DNA of 64,000 nucleotides from CALMZY01 sp052033915 (lineage in GTDB: Bacteria > Verrucomicrobiota > Kiritimatiellia > CAIQIC01 > JAGNIJ01), in NCBI GenBank assembly GCA_052033915.1, contig JBPOJF010000003.1, positions 121,206 through 185,205 of the forward strand, read 5' to 3'. Within the stretch, counting starts at the first letter, position 1. The number at the start of each line of letters is the position of its first letter. The notes under the pieces are model-generated. The model made no database searches, had not been told where the DNA came from, and worked only from the letters and a program-made list of their open reading frames with translations. Positions 50,848 through 58,740 of this stretch are shown one piece after another. The position numbers and the translations under genes are program-made.

Positions 50848-53323
50848 CCCTTCGCAAGGCTCCGAGAACGAGGACAGCCCGGCCGCCGTATCCGGCGTTT
50901 CGGGGAAGGTATTTCGCTTCGTTCGTCGGGTCTTCGCGACAAGCCTTTGTGTCCTGTTCCTGATCTGCATCTATCTCACCATCGCCGGTGTACCGCCGCG
51001 CCTGGTGCAGAAGTGGGTCTCCCAACTGCACGCGCGGGGTGTCTACGTGGAGGTCGCGCGGATTCGCCTCGACCTGCTTTACGGGTTCGCCGCCGACGGG
51101 TTCCGGTTCTTCGATTCCCCGGACCGGCGCGTTCCGATGCTCGAGGCCGACCGGATCATCTTAAGTTTCAATCCGCTGGAGTGGTTTGACCGGGAAGCCG
51201 GCCTGACCGACCTGCAGATCAAGGGCGCCGCGTTGCGGATCAACGCCGACGGCAAGCTGGAAAGCCGGAAGAGCATGCAGAACATGGCGCTGGACCGCGT
51301 CAACGCGCGCGTTCGGATCGAGCCTGGCGGCATCCGGATCATCCGCGCCAGCGCGTCCATCCTCGATGTGGATATCTATTCCCAGGCCTTCATCGTGCGG
51401 CACAAGGCGAAGCTCGGAAAGAAAATGACGCTCGAGGAGTTTTCCGAGGCCCTGGCTGAAATTCTAGGCAACCTCCCGTCCTGGCTTCCTTCGCTGTTTG
51501 AACAGCTGAACGCCATCCGCTTCGGCGAATCGCCGCGCGCCGATCTGAATTTCACCCTGTATCCGACGAACCCGGCGCTCACCGAGGCCAGCCTGCACGT
51601 ACGGGGTTTCTCGACGCAGGTGCGGGGCATTTCCTTTGACAGCTGGGATCTCGAAGCGCGGTTGGAAAACGGGCGACTGGCCGTCTCCTCGCTGAACCTG
51701 CGTTATGGCCCCGAGCGTTGCAATCTCACCGCCTCCATGGACGTCACCAACGGGATGGCTGAACTGCGCATGTTCAGCAGCCTGCCGCTCAACCACTGGC
51801 TCTGTCTGATTCCCCGCGAATGGAGCAAGGCGCTCAAATGCGAGAATATGCCCGATAGCGGCCACGCGATGTTCGAACTGTGGGGCGGACCCGCGCCGGT
51901 CGGAAAAATCGCCGAACATCTGACGGGCTGGCTCTCGCTGGATGATGTGAATCTCCACGGTGTCTGGGTGGACAAGGGGTTCGTGTCGTTCCGGCGGGAC
52001 GGGGCCGAGTTGTCGCTGAAAAAGATCGACGCCATCATCGGCCGGGGGCGCCAGAAGGGCCCTCTGCGCGGGCACGGCAGCCTGCGCCTCGATACGCACG
52101 AGTTCGTCGCCCACGCCGACTCCGAGTGCGACCCCAACGCCGTCCTTTCCCTGCTCACGCGCAACCAGGCCTGCGTGATCCGATCTTTGGTATTCAAGCA
52201 GACCCCCCCGTCGTTGCAGATGGATGTGTCCGGTGATTTCGACAATCCCAAACGGTTTCAGATGAAGGGCCGCTTCCGCGGCACCAACTTCAGCTACAAC
52301 GGCGCGGCGATCACGTCCTTCGATTCGGAGGCCGCCGTCAGCAACGGCGTGTTGACCTTCCACTCCATGACCGCCGCGCGCAAGGAGGGCAGGGTGGAAG
52401 GGTTGATCGCCATCGATTTCGACAACGAGAAGGTGATTCTCGACGCGACCAGCACGTGCGATCCGTACATGGTCGGGCGTATCATCGGGCCGAACGCCGA
52501 AGAGTTTCTGAGGATGTTCCGTTTCGAGGGACCGGCGCACGTGACCGCCCGGGGAGTGGTGGATTTTGGCGCGTGGAAAACCACCGACATCCAGGGCTCG
52601 GCCGAGTTCCAGAACGCGGGGATGGACTGGCTTCTCATCGACCAGGGCCGCTTCGATCTGCGTATGCTCGGCGCGCAGTTGTTCTTCACCAACATCGTGG
52701 GCAGCGTGTACGACGGATCCTTCACGGGTCACGTCTCGTTCGCGGGTATCGATCAGGCGTCCAACGTCAGCTATCGCGTGGAAGGTTCGGCGACCAACAT
52801 TGATTTCAGCCGGCTGATGTTCGCCATGAGACAGGTCGGCGGCGATCCTTACAAAGGCAGCTTGTCCGGAGAGATCGCGTTCGGAGGTGTGGTGGGAAAG
52901 GATACCTGCCGGACCGTCACCGGGGAGGGACATGTGTCGATCAAGAACGGATACTTGTTCCAGGTTCGCCTGCTCGGCGGCCTGTCGAAGCTTCTGTCCC
53001 GGATTTATCCCGGCCTCGGGTTTGCCTCGCAGACGGATTTCAGCACATCGTTCAAGATTCGCGACTGCAAGATGCACTCGGATAACGCGTTCCTGGAAGG
53101 GTCGGTGGTCAGCGCCAGCGGGCAGGGCAGCTACGGCTTCAACGAAACCCTTGATATGAACGTGCAGGTCCATCTTTTACGGGCGGGGCTTGTCGCCTCG
53201 GTGGTCCGGGCCGTGACATTTCCCGTCACCAAGCTGCTGGAGTTCAATCTCAGCGGCTCGCTCAAGGAACCCCGCTGGCGTCCCGTCAATCTTCCCAAAG
53301 AACTGTTCCTGATTTTCGACTGA
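50819..53323 (+). CDS. AsmA-like envelope protein
   Basis: The 834-residue protein begins 29 bases before the end of the DUF4340 gene. It has one N-terminal helix (TSLCVLFLICIYLTIAGVPP) and then a long run of beta-strands typical of AsmA/TamB/DUF3971 repeating beta-groove proteins: DLQIKGAALRINADGKLESR, VRIEPGGIRIIRASASILDV, GEGHVSIKNGYLFQVRLLGG, and a C-terminal NLSGSLKEPRWRPVNLPKEL as in AsmA-like C-terminal domains. Such proteins bridge the inner and outer membranes and move phospholipids. It points to an envelope-building role for the whole cluster. Confidence 0.82.
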   Translation: MSAPTSRRRNPSQGSENEDSPAAVSGVSGKVFRFVRRVFATSLCVLFLICIYLTIAGVPPRLVQKWVSQLHARGVYVEVARIRLDLLYGFAADGFRFFDSPDRRVPMLEADRIILSFNPLEWFDREAGLTDLQIKGAALRINADGKLESRKSMQNMALDRVNARVRIEPGGIRIIRASASILDVDIYSQAFIVRHKAKLGKKMTLEEFSEALAEILGNLPSWLPSLFEQLNAIRFGESPRADLNFTLYPTNPALTEASLHVRGFSTQVRGISFDSWDLEARLENGRLAVSSLNLRYGPERCNLTASMDVTNGMAELRMFSSLPLNHWLCLIPREWSKALKCENMPDSGHAMFELWGGPAPVGKIAEHLTGWLSLDDVNLHGVWVDKGFVSFRRDGAELSLKKIDAIIGRGRQKGPLRGHGSLRLDTHEFVAHADSECDPNAVLSLLTRNQACVIRSLVFKQTPPSLQMDVSGDFDNPKRFQMKGRFRGTNFSYNGAAITSFDSEAAVSNGVLTFHSMTAARKEGRVEGLIAIDFDNEKVILDATSTCDPYMVGRIIGPNAEEFLRMFRFEGPAHVTARGVVDFGAWKTTDIQGSAEFQNAGMDWLLIDQGRFDLRMLGAQLFFTNIVGSVYDGSFTGHVSFAGIDQASNVSYRVEGSATNIDFSRLMFAMRQVGGDPYKGSLSGEIAFGGVVGKDTCRTVTGEGHVSIKNGYLFQVRLLGGLSKLLSRIYPGLGFASQTDFSTSFKIRDCKMHSDNAFLEGSVVSASGQGSYGFNETLDMNVQVHLLRAGLVASVVRAVTFPVTKLLEFNLSGSLKEPRWRPVNLPKELFLIFD

Positions 53324-53326
53324 CCC

Positions 53327-54220
53327 GTGAAGACGCGTCTTCCAGACAAACCATCCCTGCAAACTGTTCTGAGTTTGCAGGTCCGGCCCGACATCGCCGA
53401 TTCACTGGCCGAGCGCATCCGCGGGATGTGGATGCTGGAGCCGGTCCAACTGGCGCGTCCCGGCGGGACCGAGGTCTGGATCGAGATTTACTTTCCGACC
53501 TTCATCGAGGCCCAACTCGCCTCGCGCTCCCTCGCGTCCGCGAAAGGCATCCTCGCCGTCTCCGTCCGCGGCTGCGCGCCTCGGGACTGGCAGTCGTTCT
53601 GGAAGCATCACTTCAAGGCGTGCGACTTCGGGAAACGCTTGCGCGTTTGTCCGGCGTGGAGCTGCCGGCGGAAGCGCGGCCGCGTCAACGTGATCATCAA
53701 TCCCGGCCTGAGCTTCGGGACCGGCGACCATTTCACCACCCGCTTCTGCCTGGAGATGATCGACTCCCTGTCGTGCCCTCATCCGCCTGCGACATTTCTC
53801 GACGTCGGCACCGGCAGCGGCATCCTCGCCCTCGCCGCCGCGCGGCTCGGCGCGCGGCGGGTCGTCGCCACAGACAACGACGCGCAGGCGCTGGAGCACG
53901 CCCGTGCCAATGCGAAACTGAACCGCATGACCGGACGTATTCGCTGGATCGTCTCCGACATCACCGCCGACCTTCTCCCCGCCGGACGGTACGAGGTCGT
54001 GTGTGCGAACCTGTACGGCGCCCTTCTTGAACGCGCGGCCCCCGCGCTCGTCCGGGCGTCGAAAAGGCACCTTGTCCTGAGCGGCATCCGCGAACAGGAA
54101 ACCGACAGGGTCGCCGATGCCTTCATGGCCGCCGGCGCGCGCGAGATCGTGCGCGACGGAAACGGGGAGTGGAGCGGCCTCGTGTTCGCGGCAATGACGA
54201 ATGCATTCGTCATTGATTGA
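53327..54220 (+). CDS. prmA: ribosomal protein L11 methyltransferase-like protein
   Basis: The 297-residue protein starts at GTG 53327. The C-terminal SAM domain has INPGLSFGTGDHFTTRFCLE, FLDVGTGSGILALAAARLGA and WIVSDITADLLPAGRYEVVC, the PrmA series; the catalytic NPPY-like position reads CANLYGALL. The N-terminal domain (about 1-100) that binds L11 is present. It trimethylates the L11 N-terminus and lysines. It follows the AsmA-like gene by three bases, probably by chance of transcription rather than function. Confidence 0.9.
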   Translation: MKTRLPDKPSLQTVLSLQVRPDIADSLAERIRGMWMLEPVQLARPGGTEVWIEIYFPTFIEAQLASRSLASAKGILAVSVRGCAPRDWQSFWKHHFKACDFGKRLRVCPAWSCRRKRGRVNVIINPGLSFGTGDHFTTRFCLEMIDSLSCPHPPATFLDVGTGSGILALAAARLGARRVVATDNDAQALEHARANAKLNRMTGRIRWIVSDITADLLPAGRYEVVCANLYGALLERAAPALVRASKRHLVLSGIREQETDRVADAFMAAGAREIVRDGNGEWSGLVFAAMTNAFVID

Positions 54221-54244
54221 CACAAAAATCCCTTCGTTTAGGAT
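54217..54244 (+). promoter_or_regulatory. promoter overlapping the prmA stop codon
   Basis: TTGACA (54217-54222, perfect), 16 bases and TAGGAT (54239-54244). The expected start near 54251 is five bases before the ATG at 54256. Confidence 0.5.
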
Positions 54245-54255
54245 GCTCCCCCGAC

Positions 54256-54798
54256 ATGCTTTCTCTTTCAACCATGGCGATTGCTCTCGGCTGTTTCATC
54301 ATGGCCGTGAACGTGCCGGCGCTGTTCGCCCCGGCATGGTTCCGGAAGATGGCGCTTGGTTTTTCCCGCAACATCCCGGCTGCCTGGATCCTGACAGCCA
54401 TCGACGTGTTCTGGGTTGCCTGGATCATCCTGCACGCATCGCTGGGCCGGTTTGAACCGCTCAAGCCCCTGGTTTACGTTGGCGTGCCCGTCTCGTTCTT
54501 CGCCATGGTCTTCTTCATGGACGAGTTGCTTGCGCCGCGCGCGCTCGGCGGCCTTCTGTTGCTGCTGGCCAATCCTGTATTGAACGCCGCGCGCTGGCTG
54601 GACACCGAATGGCGGCTGGTCATGGTGGTCATCGCTTACGCCTGGGCCATCGTCGGGATCGTCCTTGTGCTTAGCCCGTTCCGCCTCCGGCAGGCCGCGG
54701 AATGGGGGACGAAGACGGACCGCCGCTGTATCATCGGCGGCTCCATCCGGTTCCTGGTCGGCGCGTTCGTCTTGTTCCTTGGACTGAAGGTGTACTAG
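54256..54798 (+). CDS. small multispan membrane protein, unknown function
   Basis: The 180-residue protein has about five membrane helices (STMAIALGCFIMAVNVPALF, WILTAIDVFWVAWIILHASL, LMDELL-adjacent helix, ARWLDTEWRLVMVVIAYAWA, SIRFLVGAFVLFLGLKVY). Two conserved-looking charged spots, PAWFRKMALGFSRN and NAARWLDTEWR, lie in loops. I recognise no family. The ATG at 54256 has no Shine-Dalgarno and lies about five bases after the predicted transcription start, so the message is probably leaderless. A TTG at 54217 would begin inside the promoter and is unlikely. Confidence 0.65.
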   Translation: MLSLSTMAIALGCFIMAVNVPALFAPAWFRKMALGFSRNIPAAWILTAIDVFWVAWIILHASLGRFEPLKPLVYVGVPVSFFAMVFFMDELLAPRALGGLLLLLANPVLNAARWLDTEWRLVMVVIAYAWAIVGIVLVLSPFRLRQAAEWGTKTDRRCIIGGSIRFLVGAFVLFLGLKVY

Positions 54799-55159
54799 AT
54801 CCTGCTCGGTTTCGTTCTCTTTCCCGCTATCGAGTTCGAGAACGAATTTCTGTCGTTTCCTCATTCGTGTCGATTCGTGTACATTCGTGGTTCAACCTGT
54901 CATGAGCGCGCCCAGGCAAGCGTGACAATGAATCCATGTGAATGGATGCAAGTTGCCGACTCGTTTGCGCTTCAACCACCCCGTTCTCAATTCGCGATTG
55001 ATAAACCGTCCTGTGAGCCCTAAGGTGACTCCCGAGGGTCGGTGTCATCGCACCGTATTCCGTCATGGGATCCGAATTCTACGCGCATAGTCGGGAGGGA
55101 GGGCCGCGTGCCGAGTGGCAGAGGCTGGAGGAGTATCACAAGCCAACCAAGGACCGCAC
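54799..55159. other. intergenic region before the CRISPR-cas operon
   Basis: This 361-base gap marks the border between core genes and the cas locus. It contains a possible weak terminator (TTCGTTCTC at 54811-54819 paired with GAGAACGAA at 54838-54846, T-run poor), the repeat at 54861-54895, and a weak promoter candidate TTGATA (54998-55003), 17 bases, TAAGGT (55021-55026) for cas5. No tRNA, integrase or attachment site is visible. Confidence 0.5.
54861..54895. repeat. ATTCGTG-type dispersed repeat near the cas locus
   Basis: TCATTCGTGTCGATTCGTGT followed by ACATTCGTGGTTCAA: three ATTCGTG units in tandem. It is related to one arm of the element at 14677-14750. Confidence 0.65.
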
Positions 55160-55828
55160 ATGAATGCCTATCAGGTTGAACTCGAGATTGCAGGCCCGAC
55201 TGCCATGTGGACACGACCAGACACTGGAGACTGTCCAGTAAGCTATCCTGCGCCAACGTATTCGGCCGTGAGGGGTATCTTTGAATCCATTCTCTGGGGA
55301 CCGGCGGTACAAATCATTCCGACAAAGGTGGAAATCTGTGCCCCCCTCCAATATCACAATTATCAAACCAACTACGGCGGTCCGTTGCGATCATCTGAAA
55401 GCATGAAGAAGGGATCGGGTTACCAGTTGCTGGCGACCGTGTTGATTGATGTCTGTTACCGCCTCTACGCGGAGATCACACCCGTGGCGCGAGAAGCGAA
55501 ATTAAGAATCACAGATGGTGCCGTTTCATGGGACAAAAAAACAACATCCCCCGGTCATGCTTATAAGGACATTTTCAACCGCCGAGTCAGACGGGGGCAG
55601 TGCTTCTGCATCCCATTCCTCGGATGGAAAGAGTTCGGGCCCTCATATTTCGGGCCTTTAAGGGAAAGTACTAAGGTAGAGACTGCAATCAATACGATAA
55701 TCCCGTCCATGCTTCGGAACGTCTTTTCCGATGGGTATGCGTCGGAAACCCGATTCACCTTTGATCAGAATGTCAATATAGCGAATGGGGTGCTCGATTT
55801 TTCGCGGAGGGGAGAATCTCATGCTTAA
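55160..55828 (+). CDS. cas5: Cas5, subtype I-C-like (Cas5d) pre-crRNA processing protein
   Basis: The 222-residue protein starts at the ATG at 55160, six bases after AAGGA. It has the Cas5 RAMP fold: N-terminal VELEIAGPTAMWTRPD and the glycine-rich YSAVRGIFESILWGP helix, then the I-C block KDIFNRRVRRGQCFCIPFLG followed by WKEFGPSYF. In I-C, Cas5 replaces Cas6 and cuts the repeat RNA; the Lys-His pair before DIF in B. halodurans Cas5d (PGKHxxIF-like) appears here as PGHAYKDIF, so the active-site details may differ. It overlaps cas8 by eight bases. No cas6 is present, consistent with I-C. Confidence 0.9.
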   Translation: MNAYQVELEIAGPTAMWTRPDTGDCPVSYPAPTYSAVRGIFESILWGPAVQIIPTKVEICAPLQYHNYQTNYGGPLRSSESMKKGSGYQLLATVLIDVCYRLYAEITPVAREAKLRITDGAVSWDKKTTSPGHAYKDIFNRRVRRGQCFCIPFLGWKEFGPSYFGPLRESTKVETAINTIIPSMLRNVFSDGYASETRFTFDQNVNIANGVLDFSRRGESHA

Positions 55829-57878
55829 CGAGCTTCACAATCTTTCCGAAGCATTGAAGAATGCAGGGATCATCCCGCCGAATCGGCATCCGCAGTTCAA
55901 GGAGTTGCCTAATGCAAGCGACAAGAAGCCGTGCTTCAAGGTGGTCCTTGGCGCAGATGGCATCGTCGCGGACATCCAGACTGTGCCGATGAATTTGAGT
56001 CAACGACTGCGGAAATGGGAACCCAACAATGGCGACTCCTTCCCTGGTTTTAATATTCAGCCTGTTTATCGCGTGGTCGATGATGCCTGTAAGAGACTCT
56101 TGAAAGGATGGAGAGAAGGAAAGACTCCGCTTGATCTTGCTCTACTCAAGACTTGGTGTACGGATGCGAGCCGGAATTGGAATGAAAACAGCACGAACAA
56201 GGCGCGGAAGTGTCTACAGCAAGTGTCACAGAGGTTTCTGAAATTGCTGGGCGAAATTCCGGACGAATTTGAGGTCATCAAGAAAGTGGTATGTCGTGCG
56301 AGCACGCTTAGTGTGCCGATTGCTCTAGAAGAGTACATCTGGGCGAGGCTTGAAGAAGGGAAAGATATTGCAACACTCCTGCCTATTCTTGTGCATGAAG
56401 GCCGCGCATCTCAAAACCCTGACGGGGATCGGGGTAGTCTCTCCGTCTTTCTCGATGTGCAAGACTGGGTGAGTTATCCGGTTGCCCACGAGAAAACGAT
56501 GCGATTTATGAATGAGCGATTGCTTCTACAACGCTCGTCAAAGAAGACTGCGGCCGGCGTGATTGATGCCTATGGCTTACAGGGTTCAGCTAGTGATAAG
56601 GGCGAGAAGCTGCCGGAAGTAAAGTTGCCTCTTCTCAACGGAGTGAAACTTCGTTCCATGTTCAAGGCATCCGCATGTCAGTATCGATATAGAACTATTG
56701 AAGCGGCCTCGTTTCCAATTGGCCAGGAAAGCCAAAGACGGGCTCAGGGTGCTTTGGAATGGCTCAGTAATCGAGAATGGGAAGGACAGACCTGGGGTCG
56801 CGCGGGCGACAAGGAGTTGCTGTTTGCATATCCTGCCAACGTGCCTTCATCTCCTCCCAAACTGGCCGCTTGCTTTGGTGCGCGGAGGGAGGCGGATAAC
56901 TCGGCGCGGTTTGCGGAGTACGCAAAGGAAGTGATCGGCCAGCTTAGGGGGATCAACACAGATCTAGGACGGGTCGAGATTCATGTGTTCTCTTTGCGGA
57001 AGATGGATAAGGCGCGTACGAAGGTTGTATTCCATCGGAACTACTCTGCGAAGAGACTGGATGCGGCTGCTGCGGATTGGCAGAGGGGATGTGATAACAT
57101 TCCGGCGATCGGGATTCCTGCGTGGGGCGAGGTCAAGGGCGAAGCTGTTACGGCAGCACCCGAAGTCCCGTTTCCTCTGCAAATCGCTGAGTGCCTTAAC
57201 CGTGTGTGGAAGATGGATGGCAGTACGGAATGCGAGGTGAAGGTTCTTTCGCCAACAGTGGGTATTGAATTGCTCTTGGACGTGAAGGACTTGCGCCACA
57301 TTTCTCGACTACTTTCGATCGGAGTTCAGAACGGCAAGAATCTTCTCATTTCTTTGGGCAGCATGCGACATCACGGCGAACGGCTTTCGCTGAAGAGGTC
57401 TGACAAGCAGAAGCAACTGATGCCGACGATTCTGGGGCTGTTGCTCCACAAAGGCGGCATAGAAAAGGAGCGCTACATGACGAGTGTACCATATTTGATC
57501 GGGAATATGCTGAAGGTTTCCGACGATTTGCACGGCTTGTATTGCGTCAAAGTGCGGGATGGAAAGCTTCCGCCGCAATTACTGGGCAACGCACTGATGG
57601 TGGCGGCGCTGGAAAGCCCCGTTCAGGCTTTGAGCCAACTGGCTTTACGTCTTGCGCCCTATTTGGGCTGGGCGCGCACTAACAACACGGACGCCGCGGG
57701 ACTTTCCCGATACTTCATGAAATGTTATGGCGAGATCGAAGCAAAGTTACGTGGGCAAACTTTGCCAGGGCGCTTCAGCGATGCCGAGCGCGCGCAGTTG
57801 TTATTGGGTTATCTCGCCAGTTCTGAAAAGACGGGATCGAACAACCAAGAAGGGAAAGGACAAGAGCATGAGCAGTGA
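55821..57878 (+). CDS. cas8c: Cas8c-like large subunit
   Basis: The 685-residue protein occupies the place of the I-C Cascade large subunit (Csd1/Cas8c, usually about 570-620 residues). The N-terminus LNELHNLSEALKNAGIIPPN and the interior GKNLLISLGSMRHHGERLSL and PTILGLLLHKGGIEKERYMT are compatible with a Cas8 family; the C-terminus YLGWARTNNTDAAGLSRYFM ends in a small-subunit-like helical region from which Cas11c is made by internal translation in known I-C systems. It recognises PAM and contacts the non-target strand. Overall similarity to Csd1 is not obvious by eye, so it may be a divergent branch. Confidence 0.7.
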   Translation: MLNELHNLSEALKNAGIIPPNRHPQFKELPNASDKKPCFKVVLGADGIVADIQTVPMNLSQRLRKWEPNNGDSFPGFNIQPVYRVVDDACKRLLKGWREGKTPLDLALLKTWCTDASRNWNENSTNKARKCLQQVSQRFLKLLGEIPDEFEVIKKVVCRASTLSVPIALEEYIWARLEEGKDIATLLPILVHEGRASQNPDGDRGSLSVFLDVQDWVSYPVAHEKTMRFMNERLLLQRSSKKTAAGVIDAYGLQGSASDKGEKLPEVKLPLLNGVKLRSMFKASACQYRYRTIEAASFPIGQESQRRAQGALEWLSNREWEGQTWGRAGDKELLFAYPANVPSSPPKLAACFGARREADNSARFAEYAKEVIGQLRGINTDLGRVEIHVFSLRKMDKARTKVVFHRNYSAKRLDAAAADWQRGCDNIPAIGIPAWGEVKGEAVTAAPEVPFPLQIAECLNRVWKMDGSTECEVKVLSPTVGIELLLDVKDLRHISRLLSIGVQNGKNLLISLGSMRHHGERLSLKRSDKQKQLMPTILGLLLHKGGIEKERYMTSVPYLIGNMLKVSDDLHGLYCVKVRDGKLPPQLLGNALMVAALESPVQALSQLALRLAPYLGWARTNNTDAAGLSRYFMKCYGEIEAKLRGQTLPGRFSDAERAQLLLGYLASSEKTGSNNQEGKGQEHEQ

Positions 57879-58740
57879 CATTAAACGCGCAACAGGACTT
57901 TTAGTTATCGAGGTGGTCAATTCAAATCCGAACGGCGATCCGGATCGTGAAAGCGATCCTCGCCAGCGCCCGAACGGTCTCGGCGAGATTTCTCCTGTTT
58001 CGTTTAAGCGGAAGCTCCGTGATTTGACAGAAGATGCGGAGGGGCCGGTTTTCAAGGGCGTATGCGCACGGCTTGGTTTGAACCCCGATGAATTTCGTAT
58101 TCTGGAATCACGTGGCAGGAAGCGCGACGAAATCATCAAGGAAATGAATTCGGTCGACGGGAATTTCCTCAACAGCGCATTTGTGAAGAAGTATTGGGAT
58201 GCCCGCTTGTTCGGCAACACGTTCCTCGAGGGTAAAATGGACAAGGGTACTATCAAGACAGGTGTTGCTCAGTTTGTCATGGGGTTATCAGTGGCGCCGA
58301 TTCTTATCCAAAGGCACACGAATACGAATAAGGCCGGTGTGGAAGGTGATAAAAAGCAAGGCATGGCGCCCTTGGCCTATCGCGTAGTCGAGCATGGGGT
58401 CTATTGCATGCCGTTCTACGTCAATCCCAGCCATGCCCACAAATCCGGTTGTACGGTCAAGGATATTGAGTTGCTAAAAGCGCTGATTCCATATGCCTAC
58501 GACCACACCCGCTCCGCCATTCGGCCCGATGTGCGGTTGCGTCATGCGTGGTACATGGAACATCCAAACGCATTGGGCAGTTGTGCGGACTACTTGCTCA
58601 TTGAAGCGTTGTCGCCAAAACGCAAAGGGCACAATCCTCAGCAGCCGTCGATGAGTTGGGCGGACTATGATGTGCCATCTGGACTGCCTAGTGATTTGGC
58701 AAAGAAGGTGTCATGCGTGGACTTGATGAAAACAACTTGA
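57868..58740 (+). CDS. cas7: Cas7 (Csd2/Csh2-type) backbone protein
   Basis: The 290-residue protein starts at the ATG at 57868, overlapping cas8 by 11 bases. VIEVVNSNPNGDPDRESDPR is the glycine-rich N-terminal motif of the Csd2/Csh2/CT1132 Cas7 group, and APLAYRVVEHGVYCMPFYVN and TVKDIELLKALIPYAYDHTR follow. It polymerises along crRNA to build Cascade. Its end overlaps the start of cas3 by 28 bases. Confidence 0.9.
   Translation: MSSDIKRATGLLVIEVVNSNPNGDPDRESDPRQRPNGLGEISPVSFKRKLRDLTEDAEGPVFKGVCARLGLNPDEFRILESRGRKRDEIIKEMNSVDGNFLNSAFVKKYWDARLFGNTFLEGKMDKGTIKTGVAQFVMGLSVAPILIQRHTNTNKAGVEGDKKQGMAPLAYRVVEHGVYCMPFYVNPSHAHKSGCTVKDIELLKALIPYAYDHTRSAIRPDVRLRHAWYMEHPNALGSCADYLLIEALSPKRKGHNPQQPSMSWADYDVPSGLPSDLAKKVSCVDLMKTT

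Noticed and set aside
49006..53173. Two long minus-strand frames opposite the DUF4340 and AsmA-like genes
   Set aside because: Shadow frames; no ribosome binding site, no family motif.
55821..57878. Assignment of the large Cas protein to Cas10 or a type III system
   Set aside because: No GGDD, HD or zinc motif; the accompanying Cas3, Cas4, Cas5 and repeat type are type I.
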